This document shows positions 27,482 to 40,569 of a DNA stretch of 64,000 nucleotides, in pieces. The notes under the pieces are model-generated. The model was given only the letters and a program-made list of their open reading frames with translations, made no database searches and had not been told where the DNA came from. Numbering within the stretch: position 1 is the stretch's first letter; every line of letters starts with the position of its first letter. The position numbers and the translations under genes are program-made. The DNA is from Struthio camelus (lineage: Eukaryota > Chordata > Aves > Struthioniformes > Struthionidae): assembly GCF_040807025.1 (NCBI RefSeq), contig NC_090952.1, positions 2,852,001-2,916,000 on the forward strand, given 5' to 3'.

Positions 27482-30400
27482 GGCCTGAAACCACTCCGCC
27501 GAGCCTGAAACCACTGCGTCAGGCCTGAAACCACTCCACCGAGGCGAAAAGCACTCCGTCGGGGCTGAAACCACTCCGCCGAGCCTGAAACCACTGCGTC
27601 AGGCCTGAAACCACTCCGCCAGGGCGAAACCCACTCCGCTGAGCCTAAAACCACTCCGCCGAGCCTAAAACAACTCCATCGGGGCCAAAACCACTCCACC
27701 AGTGCTGAAACCGCTCCGTCGGGGCTGAAACCCCTGCGTGAAGCCGAAAAGCACTCTGTTTCGGCTGAAACCATTCCGCCAAGCCGAAAAGCACTCTGTC
27801 GGGGTTGAATCCACTCCGCCAAGCCGAAAAGCACTCTGTCGGGGTTGAAACCACTCTGCCAAGCCGAAAACCACTGCGTCGGGGTTGAAACCACTCTGCT
27901 AAGCCGAAAACCACTGCGTCGGGGTTGAAACCACTCCGCCAGGGCCAAAACCACTCGTCTGACCTTAAAACCACTCCGCCGAGCCTAAAAGCACTGCATC
28001 GGGGCTGAAACCACTCCGCTGAGCCAAAACCACTCTGCCAAGCCTAAAACCACTGCGTCGGGGCTGAAACCACTCCGCCGAGGCCAAAACCACTGCGTCG
28101 GGGCTGAAACCACTCCATCAAGCCTAAAACACCTCCGTCGGGGCTAAACCACTCCATCAAGCCTAAAATCACTCCGTCGGGGCTGAAACTAGTGCGTCAG
28201 GCCCAAAACAACTCTGCCAGGGCCAAAACCACTCCACCAGTGCTGAAATGACTGCGCCAAGCCTGAAACCACTGCGTCAGGGCTGAAACCACTCGGCCTA
28301 GCCTAAAACCACTACGCCAGGGCCAAAACCACTCCGTTGGGGCTGAAACCACTCCGCCAGGGCCAAAACCACTGCGTCGGGGCTGAAACCACTGCGTCAG
28401 GCCTGAAACAACTCCGCCGAGCCGGAAACAACTCCGTCGGGGCCAAAACCACTCCGCCGAGCCTGAAACAACTCCGTCGGGGCCAAAACCACTCCGCCGA
28501 GCCTGAAACAACTCCGTCGGGGCCAAAACCACTCCACCAGTGCTGAAACCGCTCTGTCGGGGCTGAAACCCCTCCGTGAAACCGAAAAGCACAGCGTCGG
28601 GGTTGAAACCACTCCGCCAGGGCCAAAACCAATGCGCCAGGGCCGAAACAACTCTGCCAGGGCCAAAACCCCTCCGCTGACATTAAAACCATTCCGTCAG
28701 GGCTGGAACCACTCCGCTGACATTAAAACCCCTCCGTCGGGGCTGAAACCACTGTGCTGGGGCGGAAACTGCTCCGTCAGGCTGAAAAGCACTGCGTCAA
28801 ACCTAAAACCACTCCACCAGGGCCAAAACCACTCCGCCGACATAAAAACCACTCCGCCGAGCCTAAAACCACCCCGCCGACATTAAAACCACTCCGCCGA
28901 GGCTAAAACCACTCCGTCAGGCTGAAAAGCACTCCGCCGAGCCTACAACCACTCTGTCAGGGCGGAAGCCACTCCGCTGAGCCTAAAACCCCTCCGTCGG
29001 GGCCGAAACCACTCCGCTGACCTTAAAACCACTCCATCAAGCCTAAAACCATTCCGTCAGGGCTGGAACCCCTCCGCCGAGCCTATAACCACTCCGTTAG
29101 GGCGGAAACCACAGTGCTGGGGCGGAAACTGCTCCGTCAGGCTGAAAAGCACTGCGTCAAGCCGAAAACCACTCCACCAGGGCCAAAACCACTCCGCCGA
29201 CATAAAAACCACTGCGCCAAGCCTAAAACCACTTCATCGAGGCTCAAACCTCTCCGCCGGGGCCAAAACAACTCCGTCAGAGCCAAAACCACGCCGCCGA
29301 GCCTAAAACCAGTGCATCAGGGCTGAAACCACTCCGCCGACATTAAAACCACTACTTCGGGGCTGAAACCACTCCGCCAAGCCTGAAACCATTGTGCCAG
29401 GACCAAAACCACTCTGTCGGGGCTGAAACCACTCCATCAAGCCTAAAACCACTGCGTCGGGGCTGAAACCACTCCATCAAGCCTAAAACCACTGCGTCGG
29501 GGCTGAAACCACTCCGCCGAGCCTAAAACCACTGTGTTGGGGCCAAAAAGCACTCTGTCAGGGCAGAAACCACTGCGTCGGGGCAGAAACCACTGTGCCA
29601 GGACCAACTCCACTCCGTCGGGGCTGAAACCACTGTGCCAGGACCAAAACCACTGCGTCAGGGCTGAAACCACTGCGTCAGGCCTAAAACCACTCTGTCG
29701 GTGCTGAAACCACTCCACCAAGCCTAAAACCACTCCGTCAGGGCCAAAACCACTCCGTCAGGGCAGAAACAACTCCGCCAGGGCCAAAACCATTCGTCTG
29801 ACCTTAAAACGACTCCGCCGAGCCTGAAACCACTGCGTCGGGGCTGGGACCACTGCGTCGGGGCTGGGACCACTGCGTCGAGCCTGAAACCACTGCGTCA
29901 GGCCTAAAACCACTCTGCCGAGCCTAAAACAACTCCGTCGGGGCCAAAACCGCTCCGTCGGGGCTGAAACCCCTGCGTGAAGCCGAAAAGCACTCTGTTT
30001 GGGCTGAAACCATTCCGCCAAGCCAAAAAGCACTCTGTCGGGGTTGAATCCACTCCGCCAAGCCGAAAAGCACTGTGTCGGGGTTGAAACCACTCCGCCA
30101 AGCCGAAAACCACTGCGTTGGGGTTGAAACCACTCCGCCAGGGCCAAAACCACTCGGCTGACCTTAAAACCACTCCGCCGAGCCTAAAAGCACTGCGTCG
30201 GGGCTGAAACGGCTCCGTCAGGCTGAAAACCACTCCGCCGAGCCTGAAACCACTGCGTCAGGGCAGAAGCCACTGCGTCGTTGCTGAAACCACTCGCCCG
30301 AGCCTAAAACCACTCCGCCAGAGCCAAAACCACTGCGTCGGGGCTGAAACCACTGCGCCAGGGCCAAAACCACTCTGCCAAGCCTAAAACCACTCCGCCG

Positions 30401-33400
30401 GGGCGAAAACCACTCCGTCGAGGCTGAAACTACTCCGCCGAGCCTAAAAGCAGTGGGTTAGGGCTGAAACCACTCTGCCAAGCCTAAAACCACTCCGACA
30501 ACATTAAAACCACTCCGTCGAGCCTGAAACCACTCCGCCGAGCCTGAAACCACTGCGTCAGGCCTAAAACCATTCCGCCGAGGCCTAAAAGCAGTGCGTC
30601 GGGCCTGAAACCACTCCACCGAGGCGAAAAGCACTCCGTCGGGGCTGAAACCACTCCGCCGAGCCTGAAACCACTGCGTCAGGCCTGAAACCACTCCGCC
30701 GAGCCTGAAACCACTGCGTCGGGGCTGAAACCACTCCGCCGAGCCTGAAACCACTGCGTCAGGCCTGAAACCACTCCGCCGAGCCTGAAACCACTGCGTC
30801 AGGCCTGAAACCACTCCACCAGGGCGAAACCCACTCCACTGAGCCTAAAACCACTCCGCCGAGCCTAAAACAACTCCATCTGGGCCAAAACCACTCCACC
30901 AGTGCTGAAACCGCTCCGTCGGGGCTGAAACCCCTGCGTGAAGCCGAAAAGCACTCTGTTTCGGCTGAAACCATTCCGCCAAGCCGAAAAGCACTCTGTC
31001 GGGGTTGAATCCACTCCGCCAAGCCGAAAAGCACTCTGTCAGGGTTGAAACCACTCTGCCAAGCCGAAAACCACTGCGTCGGGGTTGAAACCACTCCGCC
31101 AGGGCCAAAACCACTTGTCTGACCTTAAAACCACTCCGCCGAGCCTAAAAGCACTGCATCGGGGCTGAAACCACTCCGCTGAGCCAAAACCACTCTGCCA
31201 AGCCTAAAACCACTGCGTCGGGGCTGAAACCACTCCGCCGAGGCCAAAACGACTGCGTCGGGGCTGAAACCACTCCGCCGAGGCCAGAACCCCTCCGTCG
31301 GGGCTGAAACCACTGCATCAAGCCTAAAACCACTGCGTCGGGGCTGAAACTAGTGCGTCAGGCCCAAAACAACTCCGTCAGGGCCAAAAGCACTCCACCA
31401 GTGCTGAAACCACTGCGCCAAGCCTGAAACCACTGCGTCGGGGCTGAAACCACTGCGTCGGGGCTGAAACCACTGCGTCGGGGCTGAAACCACTGCGTCG
31501 GGGCTGAAACCACTCCGCCGAGCCTAAAAGCAGTGCGTCGGGGCTGAAACCACTCCGCCGAGCCTAAAAGCAGTGCGTCGGGGCTGAAACCACTCCGCCG
31601 AGCCTAAAAGCACTCCGTTCGGGCTGAAACCACTCCGCCGAGCCTAAAAGCACTCCGTCGGGGCTGAAACCACTCCGCCGAGCCTAAAAGCAGTGCGTCG
31701 GGGCTGAAACCACTCCGCCGAGCCTAAAAGCAGTGCGTCGGGGCTGAAACCACTCCGCCGAGCCTGAAACCACTGCGTCGGGGCTGAAACCACTCCGCCG
31801 AGCCTGAAACCACTGCGTCGGGGCTGAAACCACTCCACCGAGCCTGAAACCACTGCGTCGGGGCTGAAACCACTCCACCGAGCCTGAAACCACTGCGTCG
31901 GGGCTGAAACCACTCCACCGAGCCTGAAACCACTGCGTCAGGCCTGAAACCACTCCGCCAGGGCGAAACCCACTCTGCTAACACTAAAACCACTCCGCCG
32001 AGCCTAAAACCATTGCGTCGGGACTGAAACCACTCCGCCACGCCTGAAACCACTCCGTCAGGCAGAAAAGAAGTCTGTTGGGGCCGAAACCACTCTGCTA
32101 ACACTAAAACCACTCCGCTGAGCCTGAAACCACTGCGTCAGGCCTAAAACCACTCCACGGAGCCTAAAACAACTCCGTCAGGGCCAAAACCACTCCTCCA
32201 GTGCAGAAACCACTCCGTCGGGGCTGAAAACCACTGCGTCAGGCTGAAAACCACTCCGTCAGGACTGAAACCACTCCGCGAGGGCCAAAAACACTGTGTC
32301 GGGGCTGAAAGAATTCCACCAGGCCGAAAACCACTCGGCAGACCTTAAAACCACTCCGCCAAGCCTGAAACCACTCTGTCAGGACCAAAACCACTCCGTG
32401 GGGGCCGAAACCACTCCGCTGAGCCTAAAAAAGCTACGACGGGGCCAAAACCGGGGCCCCGAGCCTAAAACCACTGCGTTAAGCCGAAAACCACTCCGTC
32501 GCTGCTGAAACCACTCTGCCAGGCCGAAAACCACTCTGCCGGGGCTGAAACAACTCCGCCAAGGAAAAAAACCACTGCATCAGGCAGGGCGGGAACTCCT
32601 CCTCCAGGGCCAAAACCACGCCGCCGAGACTGAAACCACTCCGTCAAGCCTAAAACAACTCCGCTGAGCCAAAAACCACTCTTATCGGGGCTGAAACCAC
32701 TCCGCCAAACCTAAAACCACTCCGTCGGGGCTGAAACCACTCTGCCGAGCCTAAAACCCCTCCGTCGGGGCTGAAACCACTCCATCAAGCCTAAAACCAC
32801 TCCGCCAGGGCCAAAACCACTCCGACGACATTAAAACCACTGCGCCAAGCCTAAAACCCCTCCGTCGGGGCTGAAACCACTCTGCCGAGCCTAAAACCCC
32901 TCCGTCAGGGCTGAAACCACTGTGCTGGGGCGGAAACTGCTCCGTCAGGCTGAAAACCACTGCATCAGGCCGAAAACCACTCCACCAAGGCCAAAACCAC
33001 TCCGCCGACATAAAAACCACTGCGCCAAGTTAAAACCACTGCATCGGGGCTGAGATCACTCCGCCAAGCCCAAAACCACTCCGTTGGGGCTGAAACCACC
33101 ACGCTAGGACCAAAACCACTGTGTCGGGGCTGAAACCACTCCGCCGAGCCTAAAACCACTGCGTCGGGGCTGAAACGACTCCGCCGAGCCTAAAACCACT
33201 GCGTCGGGGCTGAAACGACTCCGCCGAGCCTAAAACCACTGCGTCGGGGCTGAAACCACCCGGCCAAGCCTGAAACAACTCCGTCGGTGCTGAAATCACT
33301 CTGCCGAGCCTGAAACCACTGCGTCAGGCCTAAAACCACTCCGTCGGGGCGGAAACCACTCCATCAAGCCTAAAACCACTGCGTCGGGGCTGAAACAACT

Positions 33401-35428
33401 CCGTCGGGGCCAAAACCACTCCGCCGAGCCTGAAACAACTCCGTCGGGGCCAAAACCACTCCGCCGAGCCTGAAACAACTCCGTCGGGGCCAAAACCACT
33501 CCACCAGTGCTGAAACCGCTCTGTCGGGGCTGAAACCCCTCCGTGAAACCGAAAAGCACAGCGTCGGGGTTGAAACCACTCCGCCAGGGCCAAAACCAAT
33601 GCGCTAGGGCCGAAACAACTCTGCCAGGGCCAAAACCCCTCCGCTGACATTAAAACCATTCCGTCAGGGCTGGAACCACTCCGCTGACATTAAAACCCCT
33701 CCGTCGGGGCTGAAACCACTCCGCTGACATTAAAACCCCTCCGTCGGGGCTGAAACCACTGTGCTGGGGCGGAAACTGCTCCGTCAGGCTGAAAAGCACT
33801 GCGTCAAGCCGAAAACCACTCCACCAGGGCCAAAACCACTCCGCCGACATAAAAACCACTCCGCCGAGCCTAAAACCACCCCGCCGACATTAAAACCACT
33901 CCGCTGAGGCTAAAACCACTCCGTCAGGCTGAGTGGTTGCAGGCCGAGCCTACAACCACTCTGTCAGGGCGGAAGCCACTCCGCTGAGCCTAAAACCCCT
34001 CCGTCGGGGCCGAAACCACTCCGCTGACCTTAAAACCACTCCATCAAGCCTAAAACCATTCCGTCAGGGCTGGAACCCCTCCGCCGAGCCTATAACCACT
34101 CCGTTAGGGCGGAAACCACAGTGCTGGGGCGGAAACTGCTCCGTCAGGCTGAAAAGCACTGCGTCAAGCCGAAAACCACTCCACCAGGGCCAAAACCACT
34201 CCGCCGACATAAAAACCACTGCGCCAAGCCTAAAACCACTTCATCGAGGCTCAAACCTCTCCGCCGGGGCCAAAACAACTCCGTCAGAGCCAAAACCACG
34301 CCGCCGAGCCTAAAACCAGTGCATCAGGGCTGAAACCACTCCGCCGACATTAAAACCACTACTTCGGGGCTGAAACCACTCCGCCAAGCCTGAAACCATT
34401 GTGCCAGGACCAAAACCACTCTGTCGGGGCTGAAACCACTCCATCAAGCCTAAAACCACTGCGTCGGGGCTGAAACCACTCCATCAAGCCTAAAACCACT
34501 GCGTCGGGGCTGAAACCACTCCGCCGAGCCTAAAACCACTGTGTTGGGGCCAAAAAGCACTCTGTCAGGGCAGAAACCACTGCGTCGGGGCAGAAACCAC
34601 TCCGCCAAGCCTAAAACCACTGTGTTGGGGCCAAAAAGCACTCTGTCAGGGCAGAAACCACTGCGTCGGGGCAGAAACCACTGTGCCAGGACCAACTCCA
34701 CTCCGTCGGGGCTGAAACCACTGTGCCAGGACCAAAACCACTGCGTCAGGGCTGAAACCACTGCGTCAGGCCTAAAACCACTCTGTCGGTGCTGAAACCA
34801 CTCCACCAAGCCTAAAACCACTCCGTCAGGGCCAAAACCACTCGTCTGACCTTAAAACGACTCCGCCGAGCCTGAAACCACTGCGTCGGGGCTGGGACCA
34901 CTGCGTCGGGGCTGGGACCACTGCGTCGGGGCTGGGACCACTGCGTCAGGGCTGAAACCACTCCATCAAGCCTAAAACCCCTCCGTCGGGGCTGAAACCA
35001 CTCCGCTAGGGCCAAAACCACTCGGCTGACCTTAAAACCACTCCGCCGAGCCTGAAACCACTGCGTCAGGGCAGAAGCCACTGCGTCGTTGCTGAAACCA
35101 CTCGCCCGAGCCTAAAACCACTCCGCCAGAGCCAAAACCACTGCGTCGGGGCTGAAACCACTGCGCCAGGGCCAAAACCACTCTGCCAAGCCTAAAACCA
35201 CTCCGCCGGGGCGAAAACCACTCCGTCGAGGCTGAAACTACTCCGCCGAGCCTAAAAGCAGTGGGTCAGGGCTGAAACCACTCTGCCAAGCCTAAAACCA
35301 CTCCGCCGACATTAAAACCACTCCGCCGAGCCTGAAACCACTGCGTCAGGCCTGAAACCACTCCGCCGAGCCTGAAACCACTGCGTCAGGCCTGAAACCA
35401 CTCCGCCGAGCCTGAAACCACTGCATCA
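27482..35428. repeat. 7,947-bp tandem duplication, copy 2
   Basis: This is the second copy of the unit beginning near 19,535. The match runs to about 35,474, where copy 2 continues with GGGGCTGAAACC instead of AGGCCTGAAACC. The near-perfect identity contrasts with the diverged relative at 10.9-16.2 kb. It points to a very recent event or to an assembly duplication. Confidence 0.9.
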
Positions 35429-35730
35429 GGCCTGAAACCACTCCGCCGAGCCTGAAACCACTGCGTCGGGGCTGAAACCACTCCATCAAGCCTAAAACCC
35501 CTCCGTCGGGGCTGAAACCACTCCATCAAGCCTAAAACCACTCCGTCGGGGCTGAAACCACTCCGCCAAGCCTAAAACCTCTCTGTCGGGGCTGAAACCA
35601 CTCCGTCGGGGCTGAAACAACTCCGTCAGGGCCAAAACCACTCCACCAGTGCTGAAACCACTGCGTTGGGGCTGAAACCACTCTGCCGAGCCTAAAACCA
35701 CTCCGTCGGGGCGGAAACCACTCCACCGAT

Positions 35731-37960
35731 TCGAGAATGGGCAACCTGCGCGTGTCGTTGTAGGAGACTGGGTAACATCCGTGTGCCTTTTGTTGCGTTG
35801 GGGCAGCCTCGGAGTGTCGTTCTAGCAGGCTGGGGAGCCTCCACGTGTCTTTCTAGGAGAGCGGGCAGCCTCGCAGTGTGGTTGTAGGAGAGCGGGCAGC
35901 CTCGCAGTGTCGTTGTAGGAGGCCGGGAAAGCTTCACGTGCCTTTGGGTGCAGCTGGGCGGCCTCCGTGTGCCTTTGGGTGCGGCCGGGCAGCCTCTGAG
36001 TGTGGTTGCAGGAGACTAGGGAGCCTCCACTTGTCTTTCGGTCCGGCCAGGCAGCCTGCCAGTGTGATTCCAGGAGAGCGGGCAGCCTCCGAGTATCGTT
36101 CGGGGAGGCCGGGGAGCCTCCGCGTGCCTTTCTGTGCAGCCGGGGAGCCTCCTCCTACCTTTGGGTTCGGCCAGGCAGCCTCGGAGTGTCATTGTAGGAG
36201 GCCGGGTAGTCTCCGAGTGTCGTTGTAGGAGGCCGGGGAGCCTCCCCGTGCCTTTGGGTGCGGCCAGAGATCCTGTGCGTGTCTTTAGGTGTGGCCGGGG
36301 AGGCTCCGCATATGTTTCGGTACGTCGAGGCAGCCTTTGAGCGTCATTGTAGGAGAGCGGACAACCTCCGTGTGCCTTTGGGGACGTCCAAGCAGCCTCG
36401 GAGTGTCGTTGTAGGAGGCCGAGCAGCCTCGGTGTGTCGGTCTAGTGGAGCGGGCAGCCTCCGCGTGTGGTTGTAGGAGACTGAGCAGCGTCTGAGTGTC
36501 GTTTTAGGAAGCCGGGAAGCCACTGCGTGTCTTTTGGTAGGGCCGGACAGCATCTGAATGTGGTTCAAGCGGGGAGCGGGGAGCCTCGGAGTGTCATTGT
36601 AGGAGGCCGGGCAGCCTCCACGTGCCTTTGGGTGCGGCCGGGCAGCCTCCGAGTGTTGTTCTAGGAGAGCGGGCAGCATCTTCGTGCCTTTGTGTGGATC
36701 CGAGGAGCCTCCTTGTGCCTTTGTGTGTGTCCGGTTCAGCCAGGAAGCCTTGGCGTGTCGTTGTAGGAGAGCAGGCAGCCTCGGCGTGTCGTTGTAGGAG
36801 AGCAGGCAGCCTCGGCGTGTCGTTCTAGGAGAGCGGGGAGCCTCCGCGTGTCGTTGCAGGAAACCGAGCAGCGTCCACGAACCTTGCAGTGTGGCCAGGG
36901 AGCCTCCGAGTATCGTTGTAGGAGAGCGGGCAGCATCCGCGTGCCCTTGGGTGCGGCCAGGCAGCCTCCGCGTGTTGTTCTAGGAGGCCGGGCAGCCTCC
37001 GCGTTCCTTTTGGTGCGGCTGGGGAGCCTCTGCCTGCCTTTCAGTGCGGCCAGGGAGCCTGCGAGTGTCATCCTAAGAGGCCGAGGAGCCTCTAAATGTC
37101 GTTCTAGGAGACCGGGAAGCCTCCGTGTGCCATTGGGTGCGGCCAAACAGCCTCTGAATTTTGTTCTAAGAGACCAGGAAGCCTGTGAGTGTCTTTCTAG
37201 GAGATTGGGGAGCCTCCGTGTGCCTTTGGGTGCAGCCAGGGAGCCTCCGTGTGCCTTTGGGTGCGGCTAGGGAGCCTCCGCGTGTCGTTCTAGGAAGCCA
37301 GGAAACGTGCACGTGTGTTTGGGTGCAGCTGGGCAACCTGCGAGTGTTGTTCTAGGAGACCGGGCCGCCTCGGAGCGTCATTCTTGGAAGCCAGGCAGCC
37401 TCCGAGTGTCATTTTAGTCGACCGGTCCGGCTCCGCGTGCGTTTGGGTGCGGCTGTGCAGCCTCTGAATTTCATTCTAGAGACCGGGGAGCCTCGGAGCG
37501 TTGTTCGAGGAAGCAGAGGATCGTCTGTGTGCTTTTTGGAGCAGCCAGGGAGCATCTAGTTTTGTTCTAGGAAGCCAGGCATCCTCCACGTGCCTTTGGG
37601 TGCGGCCAGAGAGCCTCCTCGTCCCTTTCGGTGCAGCCGGGGAGCCTCTGCATGTCGTTCTAGGAGACTGGGCAGCATCCGAGTGTCGCCTTCGAGTCAG
37701 GGGAGCATCCATGTGTCATTGTAGGAGACCGAGCAGCTTCCGAGGATCGTCGTAGGAGACCGGGCAGCCTCGGAGTGTCGTTGTAGGAGGCTGAGGAGCC
37801 TCCGACTGCCTTTGGGTGCGGCCAGGGAGCCTCCGAGTGTCGTTCTACAAGATCGGGGAGCCTCCGAGTGTCGTTCTGGTGAGTTGGGGATCCTCCGCGC
37901 GCCTTGGAGTGCGGCCGTGGAGCCTCCGCGTGCCTTTGGGTGCGGCCAGGACCCCTTCGT
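35731..37960. repeat. 31-bp minisatellite, family 1
   Basis: The stretch consists of tandem 31-bp units of two interspersed kinds. One reads GTGTCGTTGTAGGAG plus GCCGGGCAGCCTCCGA; the other reads GTGCCTTTGGGTGCG plus GCCGGGCAGCCTCCGC. They share the GCCGGGCAGCCTC half. About 70 units fit in the interval. The junction with the 20-bp satellite is abrupt, near the sequence ACCGATTCGAGAATGGGC. Open frames here reflect the repeat and not genes. Confidence 0.9.
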
Positions 37961-40320
37961 ATCAGGCTCTGCGTGTTCAGACGGCCTTGTGGCAGGCTCT
38001 GCAGGCTTGGGCGAGCTTGGAGGGGCTCTGCGGTCTCATTCGGACCCTTTTGGAGGTGGCCGAGGCCCTCCGTGTGCCCTCTGGGGTGCCGCACACTCCT
38101 GGGGGTGTTTTTTGGCCCCATCCCAGCCCCCTTGGTCTGTCTGTTGTGGTGCCTCTGAGTCATTTGGTGCCTTTTGGTGCACCTGCGACCCCTCGAGGTG
38201 GCTTTGGGGGGTGCCCAGACCCCATGTTGTGCTTTTGCGTTGTCCTTGACCCCTCGGTGTGCGTTTGTGCCCGCCGCGGGGCTCTTCATGTGCCCCGTGG
38301 TGCTGCCCACACCCATCGCTGCCCTTCTGGGGACGCCCCAGAGCCCTCGTGGTGCCCGCTGGTGCTCCCCAGGGCATTCAGTGTGCCTCTGGGTGCTGCG
38401 CTGGCGTCTTGGGGGCCTTTGGGGGTGGCCCGGCCGTATGGGTGTGCTCTGGGAGGGCAGCCGGAGCCCTGGGTGTGCTTTGCGGTGTCCGCTGGGTGCC
38501 TTGGTGTGGGTCGGTGGCTGCCTGGAGACCTTTGCGGTGCCTTTAGGGTTGCCGGTGGCCCTTGGAAGGGGGTTGGGGTGCTCGGCGGAGGCCTCGTTGC
38601 CCCTTTGGGGGTGTCCTGGGCCCTCGGGGGTGTCTTTTGGTGCTGGCCAGGGCTTGTGAGGTGCGTGTGTGGTTGCTCGCAGAGGCCTGGCTGTGCCTTG
38701 TGGTGCCTCTGCGGCCCCTGGTTGTGGCTCTCCTGGTGGCCGAGGGGGCTCGGTGGGCATGTTGGTGCGTCGCGGGTGCCTGCCCGTGCCTTTTGGTGTG
38801 CCCAGGGCCCTCGGGGTGCGTGTGGGGGGGCCCGCAGTGCCCTCGGGGTGCGTGTGGGGGTGCCATGGAGCCGTCTGGTGGGCCTTTTGGGGTGCTTAGA
38901 GGTGCTGAGGGTGCCTTTTGGTGTGCGCTGGGCCCCTTGGTGTGGCTTTTGGGGCACCGCAGAGCCATGTCGTGTGTTTGTTGGTAGGTCCCAGGCGGGT
39001 CGTTGAGGCTTTTGGGGCACCACAGAGCCCTCACTGTGCTTCTGAGGTTGCCCTGGGCGCCTTTTGTCTGCCTTGCGGTGTGTCCTTGGCTGCTCGGGGT
39101 GCGTTTCAGGGTGCCCCAAAGCTTGGGTGTGCCTTGTGGGGTGCCAGCCCCTGCTGAGGGTGCCTTTGGGTGCTGCCCTGTGCCCTTGGTGTGTGTTTTT
39201 GTGCTCCGCAGAGCTCTGGCTGTGGCTTTTGGGGTGTCCCAGGCCCATTTGTATGCGCAGTTTGCTGTCTGCTGGGCTGGAGGTTGTGGCTTTTGGGGTG
39301 CCCCTGGCCCCGCGTTGGGCCTTTCGGAGAGGCCTGGCGCCCTCAGCAGTTTTCTCCTGCTGCCCCGGGCTCCTCGGTGGGCGTTTCGGTGCAGCCTGAG
39401 CCCCGAGTGGGGCTGTGGGTGCTCCCCGGTGCCCCCGTTGCACGTTTGGGGCTGCCCTGGAGCCCGCGGTGTCACTTTTGGCGCCCCCGCAGAGTGTTTG
39501 CCACGTCTTTCAGGGCTTTCCTGGCCTCTCGCTGTGCTGCTCGGGCCACGCGGACCCCCCCCCGGTGTTTCTTTCAGAGTGCCTCAGCCCCTCGGTGTGC
39601 CGTCTGGGGTGCCTGGGGCCCCTTGGTGTGCTTTTTGGGGTCACCCAGACCCCTTGGTGTGCTTTTCAGTGCCTGCTGGTCCCCTTGCTGTGCCTTTTGG
39701 TGTGCCCCAGAGCTCAGGATGTGGCTTTTGGGGCACCGCAGACCCATTTCTTGTCCTTTTAGGTAGGTCCTGGGCCTGTTGGTGTGTATTTTGGGGTGTC
39801 TTAGCCCCCTCGGAGTGTCTTTCCTTGCACCCCAGAGTGATTGGGGTACCTTTCAGGGTGCCCTGACCCCTCAGGTTGCCTTTCAGGGTGCCCCTGGACC
39901 CTCAGTGTGGCTTTTGGGGCACCCTGCACCCCTAGGAGGTGCCTTTTGGGGCACCCCAGAGCACTTGGGGTGCTCTTCAGGGTGCTCTAGCCACCTCGGG
40001 GTGCTTTTCCTGGAGCCCCCTGTAGCTCTTTGAGAGCTCTCTAGGCTTTGGTTTGCCTTTTGAAGCATCTGAGATGTTTCTGCTCGCCTGTGGGGATGTG
40101 CTGGAGCCCTGGGGTTTGCTTTTTGGCTCCCCAGAGCCTTGGGGGTGGGTTGTTTGTTTGTTTGTTTGTGTTTTTTCCCCTTCCAGAGCACCTCGGAGCC
40201 CTCCGTTTGGTTCCTCGGCCCGCCGCTCGCTTCTCCGTGCGCCCCAGGCTCCTCGGGTTGCCTTTCGGAGCGCCCTCGATGCTTGGATTGTCTTGTGGGG
40301 CACCCCAGAGCCCCCCCCCC
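37960..40320. repeat. 31-bp minisatellite, family 2
   Basis: These are degenerate 31-32-bp units around GTGTGCCTTTTGGGGTGC followed by CCCAGAGCCCTCG. The period equals that of the neighbouring family, and the GTGCCTTT(T)GGG half is shared, so the two families probably have a common origin and then diverged. The degenerate end includes a (TTTG)n tract at about 40,150-40,168 and a poly-C run at about 40,310-40,322. Long open frames on both strands are repeat-driven. Confidence 0.85.
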
Positions 40321-40569
40321 CCAACACTGCATCCTGCTGGCTTCACCCCAGCCAGGCGGGGAGGGGCTCGTGCAGCACCTGCAGGCAGGCAGGAGGCAGA
40401 GGAGTTTGGCAGCGATCCCCTTGCCCTGCCCAGCACCAGGAGGAGGAAGAGGAGGGAGCCGCGGTCCTGTGCCCGCGGAGCCCTCTCCGGCCGGGCAGCG
40501 CCCGGCAGCTCAGCCGTCAGCAGCCGGGCAGAGGACGGGGCACCAAGGGCTCTTGTCTTTCCCTTGCAG

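Larger units (their letters stand above)
1..35730. repeat. 20-bp CpG-rich satellite array (partial, continues left)
   Basis: The whole stretch is built from monomers of about 20 bp. The two commonest types are CACTGCGTCGGGGCTGAAAC and CACTCCGCCGAGCCTGAAAC, with many variants at the NNCG and GGGGCT/GAGCCT/AGGGCC positions, while the (G/T)AAAAC...CACT core is nearly fixed. Most monomers carry one to three CpGs. Rare 19- and 21-bp monomers shift the phase. The left end is cut by the window edge, so the true length is unknown. The right end is a sharp junction at about 35,731. No coding gene, RNA gene or transposon interrupts the array. It is most likely a pericentromeric or subtelomeric satellite of a microchromosome; that location is inference. 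Confidence 0.97.

Noticed and set aside
1..35730. Many open frames of 60-311 codons with 20-residue periodic peptides
   Set aside because: They follow from a 20-bp monomer without stop codons, occur on both strands in overlapping frames, and end wherever a TAAAAC/TTTTAG variant enters frame. There is no start context, splice signal or unique sequence.
1..35730. CRISPR array or other bacterial direct-repeat system
   Set aside because: The repeats are contiguous with no unique spacers, and the window holds avian CR1 elements and an intron-bearing gene.
35731..40320. Long open frames up to 396 codons at 37.6-39.9 kb on both strands
   Set aside because: They coincide with 31-bp minisatellites, show overlapping frames on both strands, and translate to Pro/Gly/Cys/Trp-rich low-complexity sequence unlike any family I know.
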